A stretch of DNA of 64,000 bases, from contig JALEFY010000029.1 in the NCBI GenBank assembly GCA_022760435.1, positions 124,001 through 188,000 on the forward strand, given 5' to 3'. Both the position numbers and the translations under genes were made by a program. The stretch is from Neomegalonema sp. GTDB lineage: Bacteria; Pseudomonadota; Alphaproteobacteria; Rhodobacterales; Rhodobacteraceae. Shown in pieces: positions 51,558 through 58,730 of this stretch. Position 1 is the stretch's first letter, and each line of letters starts with the position of its first letter. The notes beneath the pieces are model-generated. The model was given only the letters and a program-made list of their open reading frames with translations. It was not told the origin of the DNA and ran no database searches.

Positions 51558-52010
51558 GTGCTGCACTGGCTGAGACGATTGGAATTGCCGCCCGTCTGGC
51601 TGGCCGCCTTTTTGCTGCTGGCCTATGGGCTGGAGGAGATCGCCCCGCTTGGCCTGCTCCCGGAGAACCTGCTTGTCGGGCGTCTGGTGATCGGGCTCGG
51701 TCTTGCGCTCATGATCTGGGCTGCGGCGGTGATGTTTCGCGCCCGTACGACGGTCATACCGCGTGAGCAAGCCGCCAAGCTGGTGACCTCGGGTCCGTTT
51801 CGATTTTCGCGCAATCCGATCTATCTCGCCGATTGCCTGATCATGCTCGGCTTTGGGATCAGCGATGGCACGCTGTGGCCGATCCTGCTGATCCCGGCTT
51901 TCGCCTTTGTGATCACCCGGCGGTTCATCCTCGGTGAGGAGGCGATGCTCCGGCAGATCTTTGGCGCGCAATTCAGCGACTGGTCAAGCCGGGTGCGGCG
52001 CTGGGTCTAG
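51558..52010 (+). CDS. Isoprenylcysteine carboxyl methyltransferase-like (ICMT/PEMT) membrane protein
   Basis: A 150-residue integral membrane protein with four or five helices. The C-terminal LVTSGPFRFSRNPIYLADCL block, with the RNPxY element, is the SAM-binding hallmark of the PEMT/ICMT family, followed by GEEAMLRQIFGAQFSDWSSR, where the conserved E-E pair lies. It probably methylates a lipid or small molecule at the membrane; eukaryote-style prenylcysteine substrate is unlikely. GTG at 51558 follows a G-rich site; the gene begins 22 bases after the LysR gene and may be cotranscribed. Confidence 0.85.
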   Translation: MLHWLRRLELPPVWLAAFLLLAYGLEEIAPLGLLPENLLVGRLVIGLGLALMIWAAAVMFRARTTVIPREQAAKLVTSGPFRFSRNPIYLADCLIMLGFGISDGTLWPILLIPAFAFVITRRFILGEEAMLRQIFGAQFSDWSSRVRRWV

Positions 52011-52027
52011 CGGCCGCGTCGTCTCGA

Positions 52028-54442
52028 TCAATAGCTGCTCGAATATGCGCCCGACAGCAACTGCACCGCCGCATAACCCGGCACGGTGCTATTGAGCTCT
52101 GCGCTCAGGCTTTGCTGAAGCAAATAGCGCGAGATGGCTCGGTCCACATTATCCGAGTCCTCAAACACCGTCGCACTCGAGCTGCCAAAGAGCTGCTGGC
52201 TGCGGGCCATCAACCGGTCCACCTGCGTATCCAGATCGAGCTGGGCGAATTCCGACGGCAGGTTAAAGGCCGCATCGACCACGCCGCGGATCGCATCGCT
52301 GCCCATGATCTGAAGCCATTTGCCACGCTCGGTGTTCGAGGAGGCCAGCGTCTCCGAAATCGTGTCGCGGAAATTGAGTGCGATGCGCAGGTCATTGTCC
52401 ATCTCGCCGACCGAGGCCTGATAGGTCTGCTCGGTGAAGCGGCGGGTGATCTCATCGAGGAAGGCCTCGTCTTCCATCGGCGGGCTCGGCAGCGACGCGT
52501 TGAACGCTTCGACAAAGGCGACCATACGATTGTCACCCATGCGGTTTACAAAGGCGTCGGGGTCGCTGGTGCCTTGCTCAAGCGCGGTGCGCACCATCTC
52601 CGGATCCGGGAAGTAGCCGGTCGTGCCCCAGCCTGCGCGAATGCCATAGGCTTTCAGCGCAATCCCCATCAGCCGCGTGTCAGAGACAAAATCGTCAATG
52701 CTGGAGACCTCGGGCATGTTCTCGCGGAAATATTCGAGATCGTATTGCGAGATCGAGTCGCGCACCGCTGGCTCTTCATAGAGCGTCGTGGTGGTGGTCG
52801 TCGTCGTCGTGGTGCTTGAGCCTGGCAGCGGGTCGGTCGGCTCACCAGCCGAACCAGCATCCCCCGGCAGAGCGATGCCGCCAGCGGCGAGCAGGCTGGC
52901 GAGATCGTGATCGACCGCATCACCAGCGATGTTCACGGCATCGACCCAATCGCTGCCGGTGCCGCTGGTGTCGATCTGCACCGTCCAGTAATCGGGAGCG
53001 CCCCCGAGCAATTCATCGAGCGGCGAGCTCCAAAAGCCCTCAAGGCGCACATAATCGTCGATATTATCGGCGGTCACCCCATCGGGCAGCACCATTGACA
53101 GATCGAGAATGTCATTGTCATCGCCCGCGTTGGCCGCGACATCGAAATCCGAGAGCGTGATCACGTTACCGCTGAGTTCGCCGAGGATGAACCGGTCATT
53201 GCCAGTGCCGCCCGTGACCGTGTCTGCGCCCTGGCCGAACAGGATGGTGTCATTGCCATCGCCGCCGTCGATCACATCATCGCCGAGGCCGCCATTCAGG
53301 TAGTCATCGCCCGCACCGCCCGAGATGTCGTCATTGCCGGCGCCGCCATAGATCGCGTCATTGCCGTCATTGCCCTGCAAGTTGTCATCGCCGGCGCCGC
53401 CAATGATGAAATCGTCGCCGCCATCGCCGTTGATCTTGTCATCGCCATCGCTGCCCAGAACGGTGTCATTTCCGTCCTTGCCCTTGATATTGGCGTTGGT
53501 GCTGGTCTCGTCGAGGCGGATGAAGTCATCGCCCGTGCCGCCATTGCTCGCGGCAACGGCGCTCGAGGTCTCCACCGCGCCTGGGGTCGGCGCACCGGCG
53601 GTCATGATCTCACCGCTGAGCGCACCAGCCAACAATTGCTGACCGTCAGTGCCCTCGACCGTCGTGGTGGTGGTCGTTGTGGTCGTGGTCGTGCGCCCGT
53701 AATCGAGCCCACGCACCAGGAACCCCTCCATGAGCCGCTTTTCGACATCGTACTGGAAGGAGGCAAAGCCGCTGGTCTCGTCATCGGGCGGCAGCACGTC
53801 GCGCAGGCTCACCCAGCGATCGTCATTTTGCAGCTCGACCTCGGCATAGGCATCCGTCAACTCGTCATTGAGCGCGGCCTCGACAAACATCGAGGTATAG
53901 CCCTCCTCGCCGAGCCCATAGGCGGAGAGCATGATGTTCATCATCCGCCGATCGGAGACCAGCTCTTCGTTGGTCGAGATCTCGTCGATATGCTTTTGCG
54001 CATAGAGGCGATCGGAGGTGCTGACGATATCGGGGTTCTGGGTCAGCGCGACATCGAGGGCGTATTTGACCTTCGAGATGCTTTTGTCCAGCGAGCTCTC
54101 GGCGTTGAAATTGAACGCCTCAGCCAGCTTGTACCAACGCTTGTCGCTGAGCTTGTTGGCGAAGGCATCCGAGCTTTCGATGCCTTCATCGAGCACCTTG
54201 CGAATAAAGGCGCGATTGTTGATCTCGCTCTCGAGCCCGAAAGCGGTCAGCGCGACATTGAGCAAGCGGCGATCGGCCACCAGATCGGCGGCACTCTCGA
54301 CCGAAGCGATATTCTCCTTGAAATACTCAAGGTCGCGCTTGAAGGCAGCGTCCTGAGCCAGCCGCGTTTTCTCGCCACTTTCAAGCTGTTGCAGCAGGCG
54401 ATAGCCGGTCAGACCGGATTGCGGAACGATGGCCGTGAACAT
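52028..54442 (-). CDS. DUF1217 flagellar-type protein with inserted RTX array and polythreonine linkers
   Basis: An 804-residue protein. It contains three diverged copies of a DUF1217-type helical repeat: about 38-110 (DLEYFKENIASVESAADLVA), 147-217 and 569-647 (DLEYFRENMPEVSSIDDFVS). Between copies 2 and 3 lies an insert of about 300 residues bounded by Thr11 (251-261) and Thr10 (544-553). The insert holds about 11 RTX nonapeptides (about 321-420, GGxGxDxxx) and a capping region to about 540. Normal DUF1217 proteins are about 260 residues and lie beside flagellin, flaF and flbT, as here, so a flagellar link is inferred from position. There is no signal peptide and no RTX-type secretion tail, since the C-terminus is DUF1217. 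Calcium binding is likely; function unknown. It starts 17 bases after flbT. Confidence 0.85.
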   Translation of the reverse strand: MFTAIVPQSGLTGYRLLQQLESGEKTRLAQDAAFKRDLEYFKENIASVESAADLVADRRLLNVALTAFGLESEINNRAFIRKVLDEGIESSDAFANKLSDKRWYKLAEAFNFNAESSLDKSISKVKYALDVALTQNPDIVSTSDRLYAQKHIDEISTNEELVSDRRMMNIMLSAYGLGEEGYTSMFVEAALNDELTDAYAEVELQNDDRWVSLRDVLPPDDETSGFASFQYDVEKRLMEGFLVRGLDYGRTTTTTTTTTTTVEGTDGQQLLAGALSGEIMTAGAPTPGAVETSSAVAASNGGTGDDFIRLDETSTNANIKGKDGNDTVLGSDGDDKINGDGGDDFIIGGAGDDNLQGNDGNDAIYGGAGNDDISGGAGDDYLNGGLGDDVIDGGDGNDTILFGQGADTVTGGTGNDRFILGELSGNVITLSDFDVAANAGDDNDILDLSMVLPDGVTADNIDDYVRLEGFWSSPLDELLGGAPDYWTVQIDTSGTGSDWVDAVNIAGDAVDHDLASLLAAGGIALPGDAGSAGEPTDPLPGSSTTTTTTTTTTLYEEPAVRDSISQYDLEYFRENMPEVSSIDDFVSDTRLMGIALKAYGIRAGWGTTGYFPDPEMVRTALEQGTSDPDAFVNRMGDNRMVAFVEAFNASLPSPPMEDEAFLDEITRRFTEQTYQASVGEMDNDLRIALNFRDTISETLASSNTERGKWLQIMGSDAIRGVVDAAFNLPSEFAQLDLDTQVDRLMARSQQLFGSSSATVFEDSDNVDRAISRYLLQQSLSAELNSTVPGYAAVQLLSGAYSSSY
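52784..52813. repeat. ACG/ACC trinucleotide run encoding Thr10
   Basis: Ten threonine codons in a row (minus strand, only ACG and ACC) border the C-terminal side of the RTX insert in the DUF1217 protein. Confidence 0.97.
53660..53692. repeat. ACG/ACC/ACA trinucleotide run encoding Thr11
   Basis: Eleven threonine codons in a row (minus strand) border the N-terminal side of the RTX insert. The codon order partly matches the other run. Confidence 0.97.
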
Positions 54443-54459
54443 TGCCTTTTTCCTTGGTT

Positions 54460-54900
54460 TCAGGCGCGCGCGTGCTGAGGGTAGGCGGCACTCGCGGGCT
54501 GGTTGAGCAGGGCAAACATCTCGCGCTCGATCTCGATCAGCGGGCGCAGGGTACGCATGACGTAGTAGAAATTACGCTCGCGCAGTTTCTTGACGGCGAT
54601 CTCGACCACTTCGCTCTGCGCGGTGCTCTCGAAAACATCGGCAAGCGCATCGAGTTGCACATTCAGTTCTGCAGCAGCGGCGGCTTCTTCCACTTCGCCT
54701 GCAACCGCGAGCTGAGCGGTGTAATAGGCGCGGGTCACCGGCGTTTTGACGTCATCAGGATGCAGCGCATCGCGCAGACGCAGCACCGCGGCGCCGGGCG
54801 TCTTGATGGTCAGGGACGTTTTGCGATCGCCATTTTCCATGACAACGCCATTGATCAGGACGCGCTCTTGCGGGCCGAGTTTCAGGACAAGACCGGACAT
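54460..54900 (-). CDS. flbT: Flagellin post-transcriptional regulator FlbT
   Basis: A 146-residue RNA-binding regulator. It opens SGLVLKLGPQERVLINGVVM and has TSLTIKTPGAAVLRLRDALH, then a helical C-terminal half with LRERNFYYVMRTLRPLIEIE. In Caulobacter FlbT binds the flagellin 5' leader and promotes decay of the message when no hook is present; in other species it can have the opposite effect. Gene order flagellin, flaF, flbT on one strand with 6 bases between flaF and flbT supports a joint unit. Its target is probably the hairpin-rich flagellin leader at 56.2 kb. Confidence 0.95.
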   Translation of the reverse strand: MSGLVLKLGPQERVLINGVVMENGDRKTSLTIKTPGAAVLRLRDALHPDDVKTPVTRAYYTAQLAVAGEVEEAAAAAELNVQLDALADVFESTAQSEVVEIAVKKLRERNFYYVMRTLRPLIEIEREMFALLNQPASAAYPQHARA

Positions 54901-54906
54901 AATTCT

Positions 54907-55287
54907 TCAATCCAGATTATTGGCGCTCGTGCGCAGGCCGCGCATGATCGCTGTGTTGATTTCGATAAGCGCACTGACATCGGCCTTGCCGCGCAGGACG
55001 GCGGAGCCATGTTTGCGGGAGAACTCTGCAAGACTGATAAGCTGGGCGCGCATTTGCTCCGGCAGGGCATTGCCATCGCTCATCAGGTCGGACGCCAGGG
55101 CGATCCACAATTTCGAGTTTCCAGCCACAGCTTCAGCCAGGGCGCTCGTACTTGGGTTTTTCTCGGCCTTGATCGCGGAGAGTTTGGCAGTGACGCGATG
55201 AAAGATCTGGTATTCCAGCGAACGTGGGGTACCGACCGCGCGGGACGTCTGGGCGTAGCCGGTCGCGGCATGTTGAGACGCATACAT
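54907..55287 (-). CDS. flaF: Flagellin synthesis activator FlaF
   Basis: A 126-residue helical protein needed for flagellin secretion or translation, working with FlbT. The QTSRAVGTPRSLEYQIFHRV start and the NSKLWIALASDLMSDGNALP block (near 59-78) are family hallmarks; the C-terminus LIEINTAIMRGLRTS is also typical. In Caulobacter FlaF binds flagellin as a secretion helper. It is 86 bases from the end of the flagellin gene, with the flagellin hairpin in between, and 6 bases from flbT. Confidence 0.94.
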   Translation of the reverse strand: MYASQHAATGYAQTSRAVGTPRSLEYQIFHRVTAKLSAIKAEKNPSTSALAEAVAGNSKLWIALASDLMSDGNALPEQMRAQLISLAEFSRKHGSAVLRGKADVSALIEINTAIMRGLRTSANNLD

Positions 55288-55337
55288 CTACTCAGTTCTC
55301 CAAGTAACTCGGCGAGAGATCTACTTAAGGGAAAGGT

Positions 55338-55362
55338 CGGGATGGGCCTTCGGCCCATCCCG
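55338..55362 (-). terminator. Hairpin after the flagellin gene
   Basis: CGGGATGGGCC and GGCCCATCCCG form a perfect 11-base stem with a 3-base loop, 11 bases beyond the flagellin stop. On the minus strand the tail is ACCTTTCCC, a weak T tract, so it probably stops most, but not all, transcription before flaF and protects the flagellin mRNA end. Confidence 0.75.
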
Positions 55363-55373
55363 TAAAGTTGCTC

Positions 55374-56219
55374 TTAGCGGAAGAGCGACAGCAGGTTCTG
55401 CGGACCCTGGTTGGCGATCGACAGCGCCTGGGTACCCAGTTGCTGTTGAACTTGCAGAGCCTGGAGGCGAGCCGAAGCTTCTTCCATGTCTGCGTCAACC
55501 AGCGAGCCGATGCCGGTGGTCATCGAGTCGACCAGCTTGCCAACGAAGCTGCCTTGGATTTCGAGACGGTTTTGGGCCGAACCGAAAGCAGCAGCCGCGT
55601 CAACGGAGGTCTGGATCAGCGTCTCGATGTCATCGAGCGGATCGGTTGCCGGAGCAGCCGCGGTCACGTCGATGCCAGCCAGAAGCTCCAGGCCGCCACC
55701 AGCAGCTTGGGTCAGGTCGATGCGGTTCACCGAGATGTAGCTCGGGGTCACGGTGCCGGTCGAGTCGCGATCGAGCGAAGCGAGAACGTCGAGCGACGGG
55801 TCAGCAGCGTCAGCAACCAGCAGGTTGGTGCCGTTGAACTGAGCCGAGCTGACGATCGAGGCAACCTGATCACGCAGAGCGACGATGTCGGTCTGGATCT
55901 TGGCGCGGTCGATGTTCTCGCCTTTTGCAGCAACGATCTTCTCTTTCACTTCGCGCAGCAGGCTGGTGACCTCTTCAGCAGCCGATTGAGCAACCGCAAC
56001 GGTGGACTCGCCCAGTGCCAGCGACTCGGAGATGCCGTTGAAGCCATCGACGTCAGCTTGCATGACGGTCGAAACGGCCCAGATGGCGGCGTTGTCACGA
56101 GCAGTCGCGACCTTTTTACCGGTCGAGATCATGTTCTGGGTGTCGTTCAGCGAGTTGTTGGTTGCCTTCAGGGTCTGAAGGGCGGTCATTGCCGAAGTGT
56201 TGGTCAGAATGCTGGACAT
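55374..56219 (-). CDS. Flagellin
   Basis: A 281-residue filament protein exported by the flagellar type III system. The N-terminus SSILTNTSAMTALQTLKATN and the block STGKKVATARDNAAIWAVST form the D0/D1 N-terminal coiled coil; the C-terminus ARLQALQVQQQLGTQALSIA with the last residues NLLSLFR pairs with it. The middle (about 150-215) is a short variable domain, so the protein lacks the large D2/D3 domains of enteric flagellins. ATG at 56219 is preceded by AAGGGA; the frame stays open upstream through the leader. Leader hairpins, a terminator and the flaF-flbT genes on the same strand complete the unit. Confidence 0.97.
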   Translation of the reverse strand: MSSILTNTSAMTALQTLKATNNSLNDTQNMISTGKKVATARDNAAIWAVSTVMQADVDGFNGISESLALGESTVAVAQSAAEEVTSLLREVKEKIVAAKGENIDRAKIQTDIVALRDQVASIVSSAQFNGTNLLVADAADPSLDVLASLDRDSTGTVTPSYISVNRIDLTQAAGGGLELLAGIDVTAAAPATDPLDDIETLIQTSVDAAAAFGSAQNRLEIQGSFVGKLVDSMTTGIGSLVDADMEEASARLQALQVQQQLGTQALSIANQGPQNLLSLFR

Positions 56220-56245
56220 AGTTGTATTCCCTTTTATCAGTAACG

Positions 56246-56288
56246 GGTGCGTTCCGCACCGCGGTTTGGCCCCTGATGCTTCGGGGCC
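56246..56288 (-). promoter_or_regulatory. Structured 5' leader of the flagellin mRNA
   Basis: Two stable hairpins lie 27-69 bases upstream of the flagellin ATG: GGTGCG-TTC-CGCACC (56246-56260) and GGCCCC with GGGGCC (56268-56288). They sit where FlbT binds in Caulobacter flagellin mRNA. Confidence 0.5.
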
Positions 56289-56385
56289 GCTATGGTCCGT
56301 CTTCTGACGATCGGGAAGCCGTTGCCGGACAACCGTCTTTCCTTCTGGTGAGACCAATCTAGCCTTGCGTGATGAAAAAATAGCT

Positions 56386-56416
56386 AAGCGGGCGAGAAAA
56401 AACTGCGCCCGCTTTT
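56386..56416 (-). terminator. Hairpin at the end of the aryl-polyene operon
   Basis: AAGCGGGCG and CGCCCGCTT form a 9-base stem around a 10-base A/T-rich loop, between the ligase stop and the flagellin gene. On the minus strand TTAGCTATTTTTTC follows, so it can act as the operon's terminator. Confidence 0.65.
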
Positions 56417-56518
56417 GATGTAAATGGAATGTAAAGACTTGATCAGAGCAGCAGGGATTTGGTCACCATTACGCAGCAACCGGCTCTTGCTATTGCGGAG
56501 GCTGCGCCGCGGGCCGCT

Positions 56519-57832
56519 CTATCCCTCGGCCAGAAGGCATTGCTGCTTGAGCCGCGCCAGATCCTTGCCAGCAATCTTGCCGGCGCCCCCGCGCGGCAGC
56601 GATGTCATCAGATGGACCCGCTTGGGCGCAAAGATCGGATCGAAATGCCGATGAAACTGTGCCCGGACCGCTGCGAGGGCGGCTGGCTCATCGCCGAGCT
56701 TGTCCGCCTCGATCACAATCGCGGCCTCGATGCGATCGCGCTGCTCGGCCTGCTGATGCAGGATAACCCCGTCGAGCACACCCTCGGTCTCGAGCAGCAC
56801 CTCATTGAGCGCATTGAGACTGGCCCGCTTGCCATAGACATTGACCATTTCGCCAAGCCGCCCGCGCAGGTGAAAGCGGTTCGGGCCGGTCATCTCGAGC
56901 GCATCGCCAAGCGCGACGGTTCCGGGCAGATGCGGGGCATCGGCGAAAAAACGCCCCTCCTGCTCGCGGATCTCGAAGCCGATCTGCATTTCCCAAGCCT
57001 CATCGCGCACCGGTCGCCGGAGCGCGAGCGAGCCGGTCTCGGTACTGCCATAGACTTCCATGACGCCCAGAGAGCCGCGCGCTTCGAGCCGTTGCGCGAG
57101 CGCAAGCGGCAGCGGCGCCGTCGCGCAGACAATCCCGCGGATCTGCGGCAACGATTGCAGCGCTGCCTCGAGATGGCGCAGATGCGCCGGGCTGGTGATG
57201 AGGGCAAGGCGCGCCAATCCGGCCCGCTCGGCCACCTTTACCGCCCGTTCCAGATCGGCAGGGAAAAAGATCGGTGCATCATAGAGCGAAAACCCATGCC
57301 CCAGCGTCATGAACACTGCCGCCTCGAGCCCGAACATGTGCTGATGCGCGGTGGTGCATAACAGCCCGCAAGTGCCGCTTTTCAGCCCCAGCCGCGCGAG
57401 CGCCGTTCGGGTGATCGCGGCGCCCTGATTGAGGATGTTCCAGGTCTTGCGATGACGCTGGGGCGCGCCAGTGGAGCCGGAGGTAAAGACATCGATCACC
57501 CCTTGCGCCTCACCCAACGCCGCACGCAGCTCGATCGGGTCGAGCAGGTGCTCGCCTGGCTCCTGACCTGCCTCTGGCAATGCCTCGAACACCAGCAGGT
57601 CCCGCGCATCCTGATGCGCCGCCACCAGCGCTTCGGGAGCCGTCGAGGCGGGCAGGATCGTGCGCTGTCCGTTGAGCAGCGCCGCCGCAAGGCCGACCAG
57701 AAACGCATACCGATCCGCCGCCATGTTGCAGACATCACCCGCCGGGCGCAGCGCCGCCTGGGTCCGCGCGACATCGCGGGCGAAATCCTCCCAGCTCAGG
57801 GCATGCGCATCGGAAAAACTGATCAGGCTCAC
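56519..57832 (-). CDS. AMP-dependent ligase of the aryl-polyene cluster (ApeH-like)
   Basis: A 437-residue ANL-family adenylating enzyme that would activate an aryl acid, in known aryl-polyene pathways 4-hydroxybenzoate, for loading on the carrier protein. The P-loop VFTSGSTGAPQRHRKTWNIL, the A5 element VMEVYGSTETGSLAL and the A8 hinge GRLGEMVNVYGKRASL are present, as is the terminal lysine in GGAGKIAGKDLA. The start is the GTG at 57832, which overlaps the stop of the membrane-protein gene by 4 bases (GTGA). An ATG further upstream falls inside that gene. It is the last gene of the operon in this window and is followed by a hairpin. Confidence 0.9.
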   Translation of the reverse strand: MSLISFSDAHALSWEDFARDVARTQAALRPAGDVCNMAADRYAFLVGLAAALLNGQRTILPASTAPEALVAAHQDARDLLVFEALPEAGQEPGEHLLDPIELRAALGEAQGVIDVFTSGSTGAPQRHRKTWNILNQGAAITRTALARLGLKSGTCGLLCTTAHQHMFGLEAAVFMTLGHGFSLYDAPIFFPADLERAVKVAERAGLARLALITSPAHLRHLEAALQSLPQIRGIVCATAPLPLALAQRLEARGSLGVMEVYGSTETGSLALRRPVRDEAWEMQIGFEIREQEGRFFADAPHLPGTVALGDALEMTGPNRFHLRGRLGEMVNVYGKRASLNALNEVLLETEGVLDGVILHQQAEQRDRIEAAIVIEADKLGDEPAALAAVRAQFHRHFDPIFAPKRVHLMTSLPRGGAGKIAGKDLARLKQQCLLAEG

Positions 57833-58449
57833 AGGTCGAACTCCTCCCAGACCGAGGGCCGGGCCATCAGCCGGATCGTGTCGCGCCAGCTTTCCGGACG
57901 CTGATAGCGCCATTGCGCATATTCATGGCTGACCACGAACCACAACCCTTGAAACAGCGCAAAGCCGCCCAGCCCGGGTCCGAGCCATTCGCGCGCCGAG
58001 CTCGAGATCATCGCCGCCAGTGCCATCAAGGCAGTAAGGCTGGCAAAGCCCACCCAGGCCGCGCCTTGGTACCAGGCATAGTGCTCGAAGGGCGGGTCGG
58101 CCTCTGGCCCCGCTTTCATCGCGCGCACCATCTGCATGATCAGCAAAGGTCGCTCGGACCGAAGCCCTGTCGAAAACGCATAGGCGACCAGCATATTGAT
58201 CAGCGCCAGCCCCAGATAAGGCGTCGCGCGCAGGCCCTCCAGATAAAGACCGGCAAGCACGAACAGGACCGAAGGGAGGATGCCAAGCAAAAGCGCCAGC
58301 CAGCGCGTCATTCCCAGCCGATGCAGGATGCTGGCAAGTCCGTAGGCAAAAGCGCTGCAAAACAACAGATCCAGGGCGAAAGCGGAGATGAGGCCCGCCC
58401 CGTGCAGACCCATCGCAGCGAGAACCGCCAGAAACAGCGCCCCGCCCAT
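57829..58449 (-). CDS. COG4648-type membrane protein of the aryl-polyene cluster
   Basis: A 206-residue inner-membrane protein with five to six helices, starting GGALFLAVLAAMGLHGAGLI. The middle has a RSERPLLIMQMVRAMKAGPE cytoplasmic loop and the WYQGAAWVGFASLTALMALA helix. Proteins of this COG4648 group are regular members of aryl-polyene clusters and are of unknown function, perhaps assembling or moving the lipid-linked product. It starts 5 bases after the ACP gene and overlaps the ligase start by 4 bases. Confidence 0.82.
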   Translation of the reverse strand: MGGALFLAVLAAMGLHGAGLISAFALDLLFCSAFAYGLASILHRLGMTRWLALLLGILPSVLFVLAGLYLEGLRATPYLGLALINMLVAYAFSTGLRSERPLLIMQMVRAMKAGPEADPPFEHYAWYQGAAWVGFASLTALMALAAMISSSAREWLGPGLGGFALFQGLWFVVSHEYAQWRYQRPESWRDTIRLMARPSVWEEFDL

Positions 58450-58454
58450 CGAGA

Positions 58455-58730
58455 TTACTTCACGCGATTGGCAGCGATGTGCCGGGTAAGCGCATCCAAT
58501 GAGGCAAAAATTTCGCCGTTACGCGCATCATCCGATTGCAGCTTGAAGCCGTATTTTTGGGCGACGGCAAAGGCGATCTCGAGCGCATCGATTGAATCGA
58601 GCCCGAGCCCATCGCCAAAAAGCGGCGCATCCGGTTCGATCTCGTCGGGTTTGACATCCTCGAGATCCAGCGCGTCAACGATCAGGGTTGCCACCTCAAG
58701 CCGCAGCGCCGTGTCCGTGGTCGCTTCCAT
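58455..58730 (-). CDS. Acyl carrier protein
   Basis: A 91-residue carrier protein whose Ser46, in GDGLGLDSIDALEIAFAVAQ, would carry phosphopantetheine and the growing polyene chain. The DSxxA/xLE context and flanking helices are typical. The start overlaps the end of the flavin enzyme gene by 35 bases, with GGGAG in front. Known aryl-polyene clusters often have two ACPs; only one is in this window, and a second may lie beyond the right edge. Confidence 0.93.
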   Translation of the reverse strand: MEATTDTALRLEVATLIVDALDLEDVKPDEIEPDAPLFGDGLGLDSIDALEIAFAVAQKYGFKLQSDDARNGEIFASLDALTRHIAANRVK

